Source: Paenibacillus sp. JNUCC32 (lineage in GTDB: Bacteria > Bacillota > Bacilli > Paenibacillales > Paenibacillaceae). Taken from it: a DNA stretch of 64,000 nucleotides. This document shows, in pieces, positions 26,795 through 34,914 of this stretch; the stretch's first letter is position 1; each line of letters begins with the position of its first letter. Location of the stretch: positions 3,977,001 to 4,041,000 of the forward strand of contig NZ_CP062260.1 in assembly GCF_014863545.1 (NCBI RefSeq), in the 5' to 3' direction. The notes beneath the pieces were generated by a model. The model saw only the letters and a list, made by a program, of their open reading frames with translations. It was not told the DNA's origin and ran no database searches. Position numbers and translations under genes: made by a program.

Positions 26795-28114
26795 TTAGTT
26801 CCCTTTGGAAATCGCTGCGTCATGCTCTTCGGAGAATTTCTCAGGTGTGACGGCTTTGCCGAAGAGCGCCTGGATCATGTTCAGATGCGTTTCGGCGGCA
26901 TTCGCCTGCATTTGCACATCCGCGAACAAGGTAATGCTGCTAGCTTTGTTCATTTCATCGAACAGATCGATGTACAACTGTGGAAGCTCAAGCGCCGAGG
27001 TATCCACCTTGGTTGCCGGGATGACGCCGGCACCCGTTACCGACTGCTCGCCCCACTTGGTCACGAAATACTCCACGAATTTCTTGGACTCTTCCTTCAC
27101 CTTCGAGTTTTCGCCGATGAACAAGCCGACGCCCGGTCCGCCTACCCAGCTGTTAATATCGCCCTTGCCGCCTTCGACGGTCGGGAATTTGAAGAATCCG
27201 ACGCTGTCGCGGAATTCTTGCGGAATCTCTTCATTCGTCGTGAAGTTCGGCAGCTCCCAGGTACCCATCATGTACATGGCCGCTTTGCCGTTCAGGAATT
27301 CCGACTTCGCTTCCTCGTTGGACAAGCCGTTGAAGCCTTTGACAAACGCGTTGCCATCGACCAGCGATTGAACTTCGGCGGCTGCCTTGACGAGCGATTC
27401 GTCCTTAAACGAGCCAGAGCCGCTGATTGCACCGGCCAGCGTTTCTTGTCCGCCGATCCGGTCTGCCAGGTACATGTACCAGAGCGAACCGGTCCAGCGA
27501 TCCTTGTTGCCGAGCGCGATCGGAGCAATTCCGTTATCGGACAGCGTTTTCACGACCGTCTTGAATTCTTCGTAGGTTTGCGGAATCTCCAGGTTGTGTT
27601 GTTCGAATATCGCCTTGTTGTAGTAAACCGGAGCGATATTGAACTCGAGTGGAAGCGCATACGTTTTGCCGTCAATCGCATAAGCCTCGGTCGTGCCCGC
27701 CACGAACTTGTCGCCCAGCTGGCCGTCCAGCAAATCGTCGACCGGTGCAAACAGGTTGCCTTCCACGTACGGCTTCAGGAATCCGGCTGCCCAGGTCACG
27801 CCTACGTCCGGAAGCTCGTTCGATGCGGAAAGCACCTTCAGTTTGTTTTTGTATTGCTCATTATCCAGAACTTCCTGTTTGATCGTCACGTTCGGATTCT
27901 CTTTTTGATATTCTTCGATGATCTGATTCACGATTTTGTTCTGTCCCGCGGAGACGCCCGCCGGCCACAAGTGCATGAAGTTTACCGTAACTTTATCGCC
28001 TTCGCTAGCGCCGCTGCCCGATTCTCCCGTGCTGCTGCTGTTCGATCCGCAGCCGGCTGCAACCAGAGCGAGACACAATGTCAAAAGCAGAACCGTCCAT
28101 TTTTTATTGAACAC
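26795..28114 (-). CDS. Extracellular carbohydrate-binding lipoprotein (family 1 SBP)
   Basis: Binds the sugar and delivers it to the permease pair. Lipoprotein signal: hydrophobic VLLLTLCLALVAAGC with lipid-anchored Cys22, then a Ser/Gly-rich linker. The mature protein shows typical SBP_bac features: VTVNFMHLWPAG, YQKENPNVTIKQEV, and SLWYMYLADRIGG. 439 residues. GTG start, SD AAAAGGGG. Substrate unknown; the nag genes 4 kb away make an amino sugar conceivable, but nothing here proves it. Confidence 0.94.
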   Translation of the reverse strand: MFNKKWTVLLLTLCLALVAAGCGSNSSSTGESGSGASEGDKVTVNFMHLWPAGVSAGQNKIVNQIIEEYQKENPNVTIKQEVLDNEQYKNKLKVLSASNELPDVGVTWAAGFLKPYVEGNLFAPVDDLLDGQLGDKFVAGTTEAYAIDGKTYALPLEFNIAPVYYNKAIFEQHNLEIPQTYEEFKTVVKTLSDNGIAPIALGNKDRWTGSLWYMYLADRIGGQETLAGAISGSGSFKDESLVKAAAEVQSLVDGNAFVKGFNGLSNEEAKSEFLNGKAAMYMMGTWELPNFTTNEEIPQEFRDSVGFFKFPTVEGGKGDINSWVGGPGVGLFIGENSKVKEESKKFVEYFVTKWGEQSVTGAGVIPATKVDTSALELPQLYIDLFDEMNKASSITLFADVQMQANAAETHLNMIQALFGKAVTPEKFSEEHDAAISKGN

Positions 28115-28150
28115 GTTTACAACCCCTTTTCTAGTATGCTGTTCGCGTTA

Positions 28151-28164
28151 TGAAACCGCTTTAA
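28151..28164 (-). promoter_or_regulatory. Candidate cre site (CcpA)
   Basis: On the + strand TGAAACCGCTTTAA matches 13 of 14 positions of the consensus TGWAANCGNTNWCA. It lies ~37 nt before the binding-protein start, so carbon catabolite repression is likely. Confidence 0.6.
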
Positions 28165-28226
28165 TCAAATTTTATCAGTGAGGGGAAGATTGTATAAGGT
28201 CATAATGATTGGGACTAATTCCACTT

Positions 28227-29015
28227 TTATTGGATTTCCTCTCCGTTATCGGATACGCTTTGGCGATATTGGCTCGGGCTTACTTCCTCAAGGTCCCGGA
28301 ACACTTTCACGAAATATTTCGCCGTCTGATATCCGACCTTCTCCGCAATTTCCGAGATCGGCAGCGGCGTCCCCGCCAGCAGTTCCTTGGCCCGCTGCAC
28401 CCTGCGACGCGTCAGATACTCGCTGAACGTGAGCCCGGTCTGCTCTTTGAACAGCACGCTGAAATAACTGGAATTCAGATGAAGCACTTCCGCCACTTCC
28501 TTCAGCGATACCGGTTCCTGAAGATGCTGATCCACGTACTTCAGCGCTTCCTGCACCTGGACGCTGTATCCCTTATCCTGCTGCGCCGCCTCCAGCAGCT
28601 TGGGGTCGACCAGTTTCTCCATCCGCTCAATCCGATCGATCTTTTCCCGCCGTTCCAGCGCCGATTCAACCGCGGTTACCAGCTTCCGCTTATCCAGCGG
28701 CTTCAGCAGATAATCCACGACCCCGTATTGCAGCGCTTTGCGGGCATAGTCGAACTCCGAGTAGCCGGATATGACGATAATGACTGGCGGATGCTCCAGT
28801 TCATGCAATCGCTCAATCAGCTCCAGCCCCCCGATTTCCGGCATGCGGATATCCGTTACCACCAGATGCGCCACCTGCTCCTGCAGCCACTCCAGCGCCT
28901 CTACGCCGCTTGTAGCCGTCACGATTTTGCATCGGCCGGACGACCACGCCTCCAGGGTCTTTCTTACCCCTTCCCTCGTTCTTGGTTCATCATCCACGAT
29001 CAGTATCGTTTTCAT
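28227..29015 (-). CDS. yesN: YesN-type response regulator (receiver plus AraC HTH)
   Basis: Receiver domain at residues 1-120: acidic pocket DDE and phosphoacceptor D55 in VVTDIRMPEIGG, then SGYSEFDYARKAL and KPLDKRKL. AraC-type double HTH at the C-terminus (EVAEVLHLNSSYFSVLFKEQTGLTFSEYLTRRR and ISEIAEKVGYQTAKYFVKVFRDLEEVSPSQYR). The ATG at 29015 has GGGGAGGGGG; a longer frame upstream lies inside the kinase gene. The start overlaps the kinase end by 26 nt, so coupled translation. Probable activator of the ABC operon next to it. Confidence 0.94.
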   Translation of the reverse strand: MKTILIVDDEPRTREGVRKTLEAWSSGRCKIVTATSGVEALEWLQEQVAHLVVTDIRMPEIGGLELIERLHELEHPPVIIVISGYSEFDYARKALQYGVVDYLLKPLDKRKLVTAVESALERREKIDRIERMEKLVDPKLLEAAQQDKGYSVQVQEALKYVDQHLQEPVSLKEVAEVLHLNSSYFSVLFKEQTGLTFSEYLTRRRVQRAKELLAGTPLPISEIAEKVGYQTAKYFVKVFRDLEEVSPSQYRQSVSDNGEEIQ

Positions 29016-30783
29016 GCTTTTCCCCCTCCCCGTCGATAGCCGGGAAATCGTTCGGTATTTGAAATGAAATGGTCGTCCCCTGACCGACCACGCTGTGAAT
29101 GCGCAGGCCGGCCTGCTCGGAAGCGTAATACAGCCTGATTCTCTGCTCGACATTGGCTATGCCGACGCCGCTTTTTTTAGCGGATTCCGCATACCCTTTT
29201 TCCATGGAGGAATATAACGAGGCTACGGTCTCCTCGTCCATCCCGGGCCCGTCGTCGGCAATCGAAACAACCGTGTAACCCGGTTGATCGGAGGCTTGCG
29301 CGCGCACAATGACGGTGCCTGGTCCCAGTCGCTGCTCAACGCCGTGCAGGATCGCATTTTCCACGATCGGCTGGATCAGCAGCTTCGGAATCGGCACGTT
29401 CTTGCTGGCTTCGTCCGCCTCGATTCTCCAGGATAACCGGTCGAGCATCCGCATTTTCATAATCATCAAATAACGTTCGGCATGATCCAGCTCGTCCCGC
29501 ACCGATACCCATTCATCCTCGTCTTTGCGGTTGATCACGTAGCGGAATAATCCCGACATGGCAACCACGATCTGGGCCAGTTCCTCTTCGCCTTGATCGT
29601 CGAGCGCCCAGTAAAACGCTTCCAAGGTGTTAAAAAGAAAATGCGGATTGATCTGCGCCTGCAGCGCTTTAAGCTCCGTCCGGCTCTGTATGATCTCCTT
29701 CTGATACACGACCTCGATTAATTCGTTCAGGGAATCCACCATCTGGTTATACGAATTGTTAAGCTCATTGATCTCCATCGTCTTCGAGGTGACGGCAATG
29801 GGCTTCAGCGTTCCCAGCCTCACGCCGCGCATGGCTTTGATCAAATTCAGAATCGGCCGGATGATCATCGTCGTCAGTATAAAGCTCAAGATCAGAAACA
29901 GCAGCGCACCGACGGCTCCGGATACGATAATCGCGGTCCGCAGCACCGATATCCCTTCGGTCGTATAGTCTACTGGCGTCAGGATGACCAAATTCCAGCC
30001 CGTTGCCGCAGACTGCCTCTGTACGGCGATATAGTCCTCGTCGCCGACCGTAACGGTCTCTCCTTCGCGGTGCAGAACCGCCCTCGAATCCACCGCCGTC
30101 GCAAAATCCGACGAGATTTCATGGCCCGCCTGATCAAACAGCCCCATCGTTTCACGCGAATCGCTGCCCATGCCGCCGGCAGAATCCGTTAGCGCAAAAT
30201 AGTCCTTCTCCAGCTTCACGAGCAGGTATCCGCCATGCGCAAAAGAATGGTCGATCAGCCGGATTCGGCGTACCGCTACCACCACGTCCGGATCCCGGGG
30301 ATCCTGGCCGAACCATACCAGCTTCCCCATGCCCTTGTCAGCCGCTATAATCCAATCGACCCCGACCCGGCTGGTCAGACTGCCTTCGTCGAGCGGGAAC
30401 AGCCGCCGATAATCCGTTGTATACAATTCAAGCGACCGGATGCCCGTAGCGTATGCCTCATACTTGCGCACTTCCTGCTGCAGGGACTGCCGCTCTCCGA
30501 AGGTAATCGGATGACCTGCGGTCTCCTGCGCGAGATAACGCTGAACCGTTGCGTTCGTGGACACTTGGGCCGTCAGCGTATCCACCTGCTTAAGCAGCGC
30601 ATCCAGCTTGCCCGTGGCCTGCACGGCCGTCTGCTGGATATGTTTCTCGGCACTGTTGCGCAGAAGGGCGGAAACCTGGTCATATACAAAAACCCCGACT
30701 AATGCCAACACGATGATCATCACCAGCATAAACCCGAGGAAGATTTGATTCCGCAGCGTATTCAGCCTGCCAAACCTGTTCAC
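28990..30783 (-). CDS. yesM: YesM-type sensor histidine kinase
   Basis: 597 residues. The first TM helix near the N-terminus (IFLGFMLVMIIVLALVGVFVYDQ) is followed by a ~260-residue extracytoplasmic sensor region and a second TM (VSGAVGALLFLILSFILTTMI). A HAMP-like linker follows, then the YesM-type His domain ALQAQINPHFLFNTLEAFYWAL and an ATPase domain with N box PIVENAILHGVEQR and G1 DDGPGMDEE. The start is a GTG after AAAGGGAGGG. Likely responds to an extracellular sugar and phosphorylates the YesN protein. Confidence 0.93.
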   Translation of the reverse strand: MNRFGRLNTLRNQIFLGFMLVMIIVLALVGVFVYDQVSALLRNSAEKHIQQTAVQATGKLDALLKQVDTLTAQVSTNATVQRYLAQETAGHPITFGERQSLQQEVRKYEAYATGIRSLELYTTDYRRLFPLDEGSLTSRVGVDWIIAADKGMGKLVWFGQDPRDPDVVVAVRRIRLIDHSFAHGGYLLVKLEKDYFALTDSAGGMGSDSRETMGLFDQAGHEISSDFATAVDSRAVLHREGETVTVGDEDYIAVQRQSAATGWNLVILTPVDYTTEGISVLRTAIIVSGAVGALLFLILSFILTTMIIRPILNLIKAMRGVRLGTLKPIAVTSKTMEINELNNSYNQMVDSLNELIEVVYQKEIIQSRTELKALQAQINPHFLFNTLEAFYWALDDQGEEELAQIVVAMSGLFRYVINRKDEDEWVSVRDELDHAERYLMIMKMRMLDRLSWRIEADEASKNVPIPKLLIQPIVENAILHGVEQRLGPGTVIVRAQASDQPGYTVVSIADDGPGMDEETVASLYSSMEKGYAESAKKSGVGIANVEQRIRLYYASEQAGLRIHSVVGQGTTISFQIPNDFPAIDGEGEKHENDTDRG

Positions 30784-30898
30784 GTTCTTACCCTCCCTTT
30801 CGCTTGGAACTGTAATTCACTATACACAATCTTGAAGAAGTTAGGGAGTCCTCGCTCATCTGCAGGGGCGGAAGCTATATGTACTTTATTACTATAAA

Positions 30899-30942
30899 AA
30901 GAGGAAGTGCGGGCAGGTTATTTTTCCCTCGCACTTCCTCTT
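30899..30942 (-). terminator. Terminator of the small zinc-ribbon membrane protein gene
   Basis: A 13-bp stem AAGAGGAAGTGCG/CGCACTTCCTCTT followed by TTTTTAT on the minus strand. Confidence 0.88.
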
Positions 30943-30962
30943 ATATACCGCTGAAACTTCCG

Positions 30963-31235
30963 CTATACGGGATACAATTCCTGATGACGAACCAGCTCCT
31001 TTTTGCAATCGGTGCACAGCCCTCTTACGGCACCGGAATCATCCGCATAAAAAGTCAGCGGGCGCTTGCGGCGGCACTTGCTGCAGGCTTGTCCACGCTG
31101 CCCGCTGCTCGCTCGCGTTTTGGATTTCAGCTGGATGACATTGCCCTTTCTTCCGCTGCTTCGCTTGCGTCCAAACCCAATCAATACCAAGAGGACCAAA
31201 ACGGCGCCGGCCGTAATCCCGATCATCCACCCCAT
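30963..31235 (-). CDS. Small membrane protein with a CxxC...CxxC cytoplasmic domain
   Basis: 90 residues. An N-terminal membrane helix (MIGITAGAVLVLLVLIGFG) is followed by a basic linker (RKRSSGRKGN). The C-terminal part has CSKC and CTDC pairs about 22 residues apart, forming a probable zinc ribbon. CGGAGGTGG lies before the ATG. Family not recognised. Single gene with its own terminator. Confidence 0.75.
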   Translation of the reverse strand: MGWMIGITAGAVLVLLVLIGFGRKRSSGRKGNVIQLKSKTRASSGQRGQACSKCRRKRPLTFYADDSGAVRGLCTDCKKELVRHQELYPV

Positions 31236-31440
31236 GTTTATTCCACCTCCGACATGTGCAGGCTATTTGTACAAAACAGCTACAAAACGAAATGCAGGTT
31301 TGCATTCCAAGCTCGACCCAAACGATCGTACTGCCTCCAATACCAACTGCGAACATTTTACCATATCTTCATTGTTAATAGAGGTTCCTGCTCATTATCC
31401 GTCACCATCGATAACCGGATTCTTGGAGCCAAAACACAAA

Positions 31441-31480
31441 AAAGCCTTCTCACTCCCGAGCTAACGGGAAGGAAGGCTTT
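31441..31480 (-). terminator. Terminator of gerE
   Basis: Nested stem AAAGCCTT..CCCG/CGGG..AAGGCTTT, with T6 on the minus strand, 33 nt after the gerE stop. Confidence 0.85.
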
Positions 31481-31513
31481 CGCTGTGCTTTCGTTCATGC
31501 AACCGGCATGGTG

Positions 31514-31738
31514 TCAGATCTTCAACTCACCGAGTTTTATCAACTCAACGACAGCTTGCGAACGGCCCTTGACGTTTAATTTCTGCATGACATTGGAGAT
31601 GTGGTTACGCACCGTCTTTTCGCTAATAAACAACTGCCCGGCGATATCGCGAGTCGTTTTGTCCTGCACAAGCAATTCAAACACTTCGCGTTCACGGTGG
31701 GTTAACAAGAACTTGCTGTTATGGTCGGTCCCCTTCAA
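31514..31738 (-). CDS. gerE: Late-sporulation transcription factor GerE
   Basis: A 74-residue LuxR-type helix-turn-helix protein, same length as B. subtilis GerE. The core LTHREREVFELLVQDKTTRD and IAGQLFISEKTVRNHISNVM are the classic motif. No receiver domain. TTG start at 31738, 8 nt after AAGGAGGGG; the open frame upstream was rejected because only this start gives the family length. In B. subtilis GerE is made under sigma-K and controls coat and crust genes; it may regulate the glycan cluster at 36-50 kb (inference). Confidence 0.95.
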   Translation of the reverse strand: MKGTDHNSKFLLTHREREVFELLVQDKTTRDIAGQLFISEKTVRNHISNVMQKLNVKGRSQAVVELIKLGELKI

Positions 31739-31894
31739 TGGTGTCACCCCTCCTTGCCCGGGTATGTGTGGTCTAACAAGGTTAAGGGATACAGTCAACT
31801 CATCTTATGTCAGATCAGGGGGGAAGGTGCGAAAGAGGCGAATAAATTGGGCGTTTGGCCCGTATCAGCGATTTTTATCCTTGCTTCCCACCGC

Positions 31895-31923
31895 TTGTTG
31901 GTCTATGATGGGGGTGTTAAAAT
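31895..31923 (+). promoter_or_regulatory. Sigma-A-like promoter of rpiR-nagBA
   Basis: TTGTTG, 17 nt, TAAAAT, about 105 nt before the rpiR start. Confidence 0.6.
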
Positions 31924-31963
31924 TATTTTCTTCATTTTTTCATATTTTTAAAAATAATTTTCA
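31919..31963 (+). promoter_or_regulatory. Candidate RpiR operator pair
   Basis: Two near-palindromes, AAAATTATTTTC (31919-31930) and AAAATAATTTTCA (31951-31963), mirror each other. The first overlaps the -10 box. RpiR-family repressors bind AT-rich (T)GAAA...TTTCA-type palindromes; placement suggests autorepression relieved by an amino-sugar phosphate. Confidence 0.45.
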
Positions 31964-32027
31964 GAACGGAATCCCATTCGTTATGCCCAGGCAATAAGCT
32001 CACCGGGAACCTTGAAGGAGGCTTGTG

Positions 32028-32903
32028 ATGACACCAATCTTGCATATTATTTCTGTCGAAAAGGAAAGTCTGCCCCGTCAGGAACGACGGCTCGCGGAAT
32101 TCATTTTGACAGCCCCATCCGAGATTGTGCATATGGGCATTAAGGATCTTGCCGATCAGTGCGAGGTCAGCGCTGCCACCGTAACCCGTTTTTGTAAGAA
32201 TTTTCAGTGTAAGGGGTATCCTGATTTTAAGCTCAAGCTTGCGGCCGAGATCGCTCATGCCGAAATGGCCTCGCGCACGGGAAACACGCGCTATCAGGAC
32301 ATCGTGGCGGGCAACCCGCTGGCCGGGATCGTCGAGGCGATCGAATCCAATCATCTGACTTCCATCCGCGATACGACGGAGCTGCTTGATCTGGGTCAGC
32401 TGGAGCGCGCCGTGGATGCCCTGTGCCGCGCGAAACGCATTGATCTGTACGGCGTGGCGACCTCTTCCATCGTGGCGCAGGACTTTTACCAGAAGCTGAT
32501 CCGGATCGGAAAAAACTGCACCGCTTTTGCGGATTCCCATATGCAGATCACGTCAGCCTCTACACTGACCTCTAGCGATGTGGCCGTTGCCGTTTCTTAC
32601 TCCGGTGAAACGCCGGAGACCATCGATGCATTGGCCTGTGCCAAAGACGCCGGCGCCTTCACGATCAGCATCACCTCTTACCGGAGCAGCGCGATCTCCG
32701 CCCTGGCGGATATTACGCTGTATTCATCGTCGCTCGAGGAAGGTATGCGCCGGGGTGATATGGCTTCGCGTATCGCTCAGCTTCACATTATAGACATCCT
32801 GTTCATGGGAATGGCCAGCCGGGACTTCTCCACGTATGTCCCCCGTCTGGAGCAATCATATCTTAATGTTCAAAATTATCGCAAAAGCCGAGGAGGACAA
32901 TAA
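32028..32903 (+). CDS. RpiR family regulator (HTH + SIS)
   Basis: N-terminal HTH (residues 1-80): MGIKDLADQCEVSAATVTRFCKNFQCKGYPDFKLKLA. C-terminal SIS sugar-phosphate-binding domain around 125-260: IDLYGVATSSIVAQDFYQKL, DVAVAVSYSGETPETIDALACAKD. Co-directional with nagB (3 nt gap) and nagA, so it likely senses GlcN6P or GlcNAc6P. The ATG at 32028 is 6 nt after GGAGG; a GTG one codon upstream is less well spaced. Confidence 0.92.
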   Translation: MTPILHIISVEKESLPRQERRLAEFILTAPSEIVHMGIKDLADQCEVSAATVTRFCKNFQCKGYPDFKLKLAAEIAHAEMASRTGNTRYQDIVAGNPLAGIVEAIESNHLTSIRDTTELLDLGQLERAVDALCRAKRIDLYGVATSSIVAQDFYQKLIRIGKNCTAFADSHMQITSASTLTSSDVAVAVSYSGETPETIDALACAKDAGAFTISITSYRSSAISALADITLYSSSLEEGMRRGDMASRIAQLHIIDILFMGMASRDFSTYVPRLEQSYLNVQNYRKSRGGQ

Positions 32904-32906
32904 CCA

Positions 32907-33635
32907 ATGAATATTTACACATTCCGCGACGAAGAACAATTCGTGCAAACAGGCGCTAACCTGATTTCCAGCCTGCTGCACACCAATCCGCGCGCCACGC
33001 TTGGATTGGCTACGGGAAGCACGCCGGTCGGGCTCTATGCCAAGCTGATTGAAATGAACCGTCAGGGGCTGGTCAGCTTCGCCCAAACCACGACGTATAA
33101 TCTGGACGAATATGTAGGCCTTCCGGAGAATCATCCCGAGAGCTACCGCACTTTCATGAATGAGAAGTTCTTCAATCATGTCGACATCCAGATGGATCGC
33201 ACCCATGTGCCGAACGGCAATGCTGCCGATCCGGAAGCAGAATGCCTGAATTACGACAAAATGCTCGAAGAATACGGCCCGGTTGATCTTCAGCTCCTCG
33301 GCCTTGGACATAACGGACATATCGGTTTCAACGAGCCTGGGGACTCCTTAAGCGGCGGTACCCATGTGGTTGAGCTGCAAGAGAAAACACGCAACGCCAA
33401 TGCAAGATTCTTCCCGACCCTGGACGATGTACCGACCCACGCGATTACCATGGGCGTTGCCACCATCATGAAGGCCCGCCAAATTCTCCTGCTCGTTCGA
33501 GGAGAGGATAAAGCGGAAATCGTACACCGCGCATTGACGGGGCCGATTACCACAGAGTGTCCGGCATCGCTGCTTCAATGTCATCCGAACGTAGTCGTCC
33601 TTCTGGATCAAGGCGCAGGGAGACTGCTGGTATGA
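32907..33635 (+). CDS. nagB: Glucosamine-6-phosphate deaminase
   Basis: Converts GlcN6P to fructose-6-phosphate and ammonia. Motifs: LGLATGSTPVGLY (phosphate loop), TYNLDEYVGL (catalytic Asp), LLGLGHNGHIGFNEPG (catalytic His/Glu), MGVATIMKARQILLLVRG. 242 residues. SD AGGAGG. Ends in an ATGA overlap with nagA. Confidence 0.96.
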   Translation: MNIYTFRDEEQFVQTGANLISSLLHTNPRATLGLATGSTPVGLYAKLIEMNRQGLVSFAQTTTYNLDEYVGLPENHPESYRTFMNEKFFNHVDIQMDRTHVPNGNAADPEAECLNYDKMLEEYGPVDLQLLGLGHNGHIGFNEPGDSLSGGTHVVELQEKTRNANARFFPTLDDVPTHAITMGVATIMKARQILLLVRGEDKAEIVHRALTGPITTECPASLLQCHPNVVVLLDQGAGRLLV

Positions 33636-34819
33636 GCAGCGAACGCAAAGATTCGGTCCAATTGTTGTACGGTCAAGTCTTGACGCCAGACGGCTTCTGT
33701 GCAGACGGCGTGCTGGCGATCAAAGGTGAGGACATTGCTTACGCCGGAGATGTTTCCGGGCTCCCAGCCGAGCTTAAGCAGGCTGCAGCGGAAGTGATCA
33801 ACCAACCCGGCGGCTACATTATTCCCGGATTTATTGATATCCACGTGCACGGCGGCAACGGCGAAGATTTCATGGATGCAAGCAAGGATGTCCTGGATAA
33901 AATCACGTCGTTCCACAGCTCCCAGGGAACCACGTCCATGCTCGCCACCACGATGACGGCGCCGAAGGCAGCCATCGACCACGTGCTTCGCGAAGTTAAC
34001 GAGTACCGCAGCCAAGGCATGCCTTATACCAAGCTGGTAGGCGCACATCTGGAAGGCCCTTTCATCAGTCCGAAATGGCCAGGCGCACAAAATCCGGAGC
34101 ATATCGTCCATGCCAATATCGACTGGCTGGAAGAATGGGTGTCCACATACCCGGATCTGATCCGGCAGGTGACCCTGGCACCGGAGCGCGAAGGAGCGCT
34201 GGAGGCCATCTCCTGGCTCAGCAGCCACGGGATCGTGGCCGCACTGGGTCATACGGATGCCACTTACGAAGAAGTGGAGGCCGCCGTGGAGGCAGGACTG
34301 AGCCATGGCGTGCATACGTTTAATGCGATGACAGGGCTGCATCACCGCAAGCCTGGCGTGGTGGGTGCGATGCTGGGCGATGATCGCCTAAGCTGCGAAA
34401 TCATCGCCGACGGCATCCATGTTCACCCGGCTGCCATTCGGATTCTGGCCCGCATGAAACAGGACGACAACCTGATTCTGATCACCGATGCAATGTCCGC
34501 TACCGGAATGGCTGACGGCGAATATACGATTGGCGATTTGCCGGTCGTTGTCGAGAACGGCATCGCCACGCTTAAGAGCAACAGGGATAGCCTGGCTGGG
34601 AGTACGCTGACGATGATCAAAGGATTCCAGCTGCTGGTCCGAGAGGTCGGTTTGAGCATTGAGCAGGCCTCCCGGGTCGGAAGCCTCAATCCCGCCAGAA
34701 AAATCGGCATCGATGACTGCACCGGATCCCTTGAGTCCGGCAAACTTGCCGACGTCCTGGTGCTCTCCAGCGACTTGGAGCTGCAAGGCGTTTGGATTCA
34801 AGGAGTACGCAAGCATTAA
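33632..34819 (+). CDS. nagA: N-acetylglucosamine-6-phosphate deacetylase
   Basis: Removes the acetyl group from GlcNAc6P before NagB. Amidohydrolase motifs: GFIDIHVHGG (metal HxH), AHLEGPFISPKWPGAQ (Glu ligand and substrate contact), ALGHTDATYEEVEAA and GVHTFNAMTGLHHR (His ligands), and LITDAMSATGM (catalytic Asp). 395 residues. ATG at 33632 overlaps the nagB stop and has GGGAG upstream. End of the rpiR-nagB-nagA operon. Confidence 0.96.
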   Translation: MSSERKDSVQLLYGQVLTPDGFCADGVLAIKGEDIAYAGDVSGLPAELKQAAAEVINQPGGYIIPGFIDIHVHGGNGEDFMDASKDVLDKITSFHSSQGTTSMLATTMTAPKAAIDHVLREVNEYRSQGMPYTKLVGAHLEGPFISPKWPGAQNPEHIVHANIDWLEEWVSTYPDLIRQVTLAPEREGALEAISWLSSHGIVAALGHTDATYEEVEAAVEAGLSHGVHTFNAMTGLHHRKPGVVGAMLGDDRLSCEIIADGIHVHPAAIRILARMKQDDNLILITDAMSATGMADGEYTIGDLPVVVENGIATLKSNRDSLAGSTLTMIKGFQLLVREVGLSIEQASRVGSLNPARKIGIDDCTGSLESGKLADVLVLSSDLELQGVWIQGVRKH

Positions 34820-34850
34820 TCCGCTACCTTAACACGCATTGCAAATAAGC

Positions 34851-34904
34851 AAAGGAGCTGCCTTAGTTAGGATGACTTCAATCCTAATGGGCAGCTCCTT
34901 TTGG
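34851..34904 (+). terminator. Terminator between nagA and the lipoprotein gene
   Basis: Long stem AAAGGAGCTGCC/GGCAGCTCCTTT with an inner stem TTAGGAT/ATCCTAA, T4 on the + strand. Convergent genes share it. Confidence 0.85.
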
Positions 34905-34914
34905 TATAAGGGTT

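Noticed and set aside
26783..28153. 456-codon + strand frame opposite the binding-protein gene
   Set aside because: Shadow of a GC-rich minus-strand lipoprotein gene.
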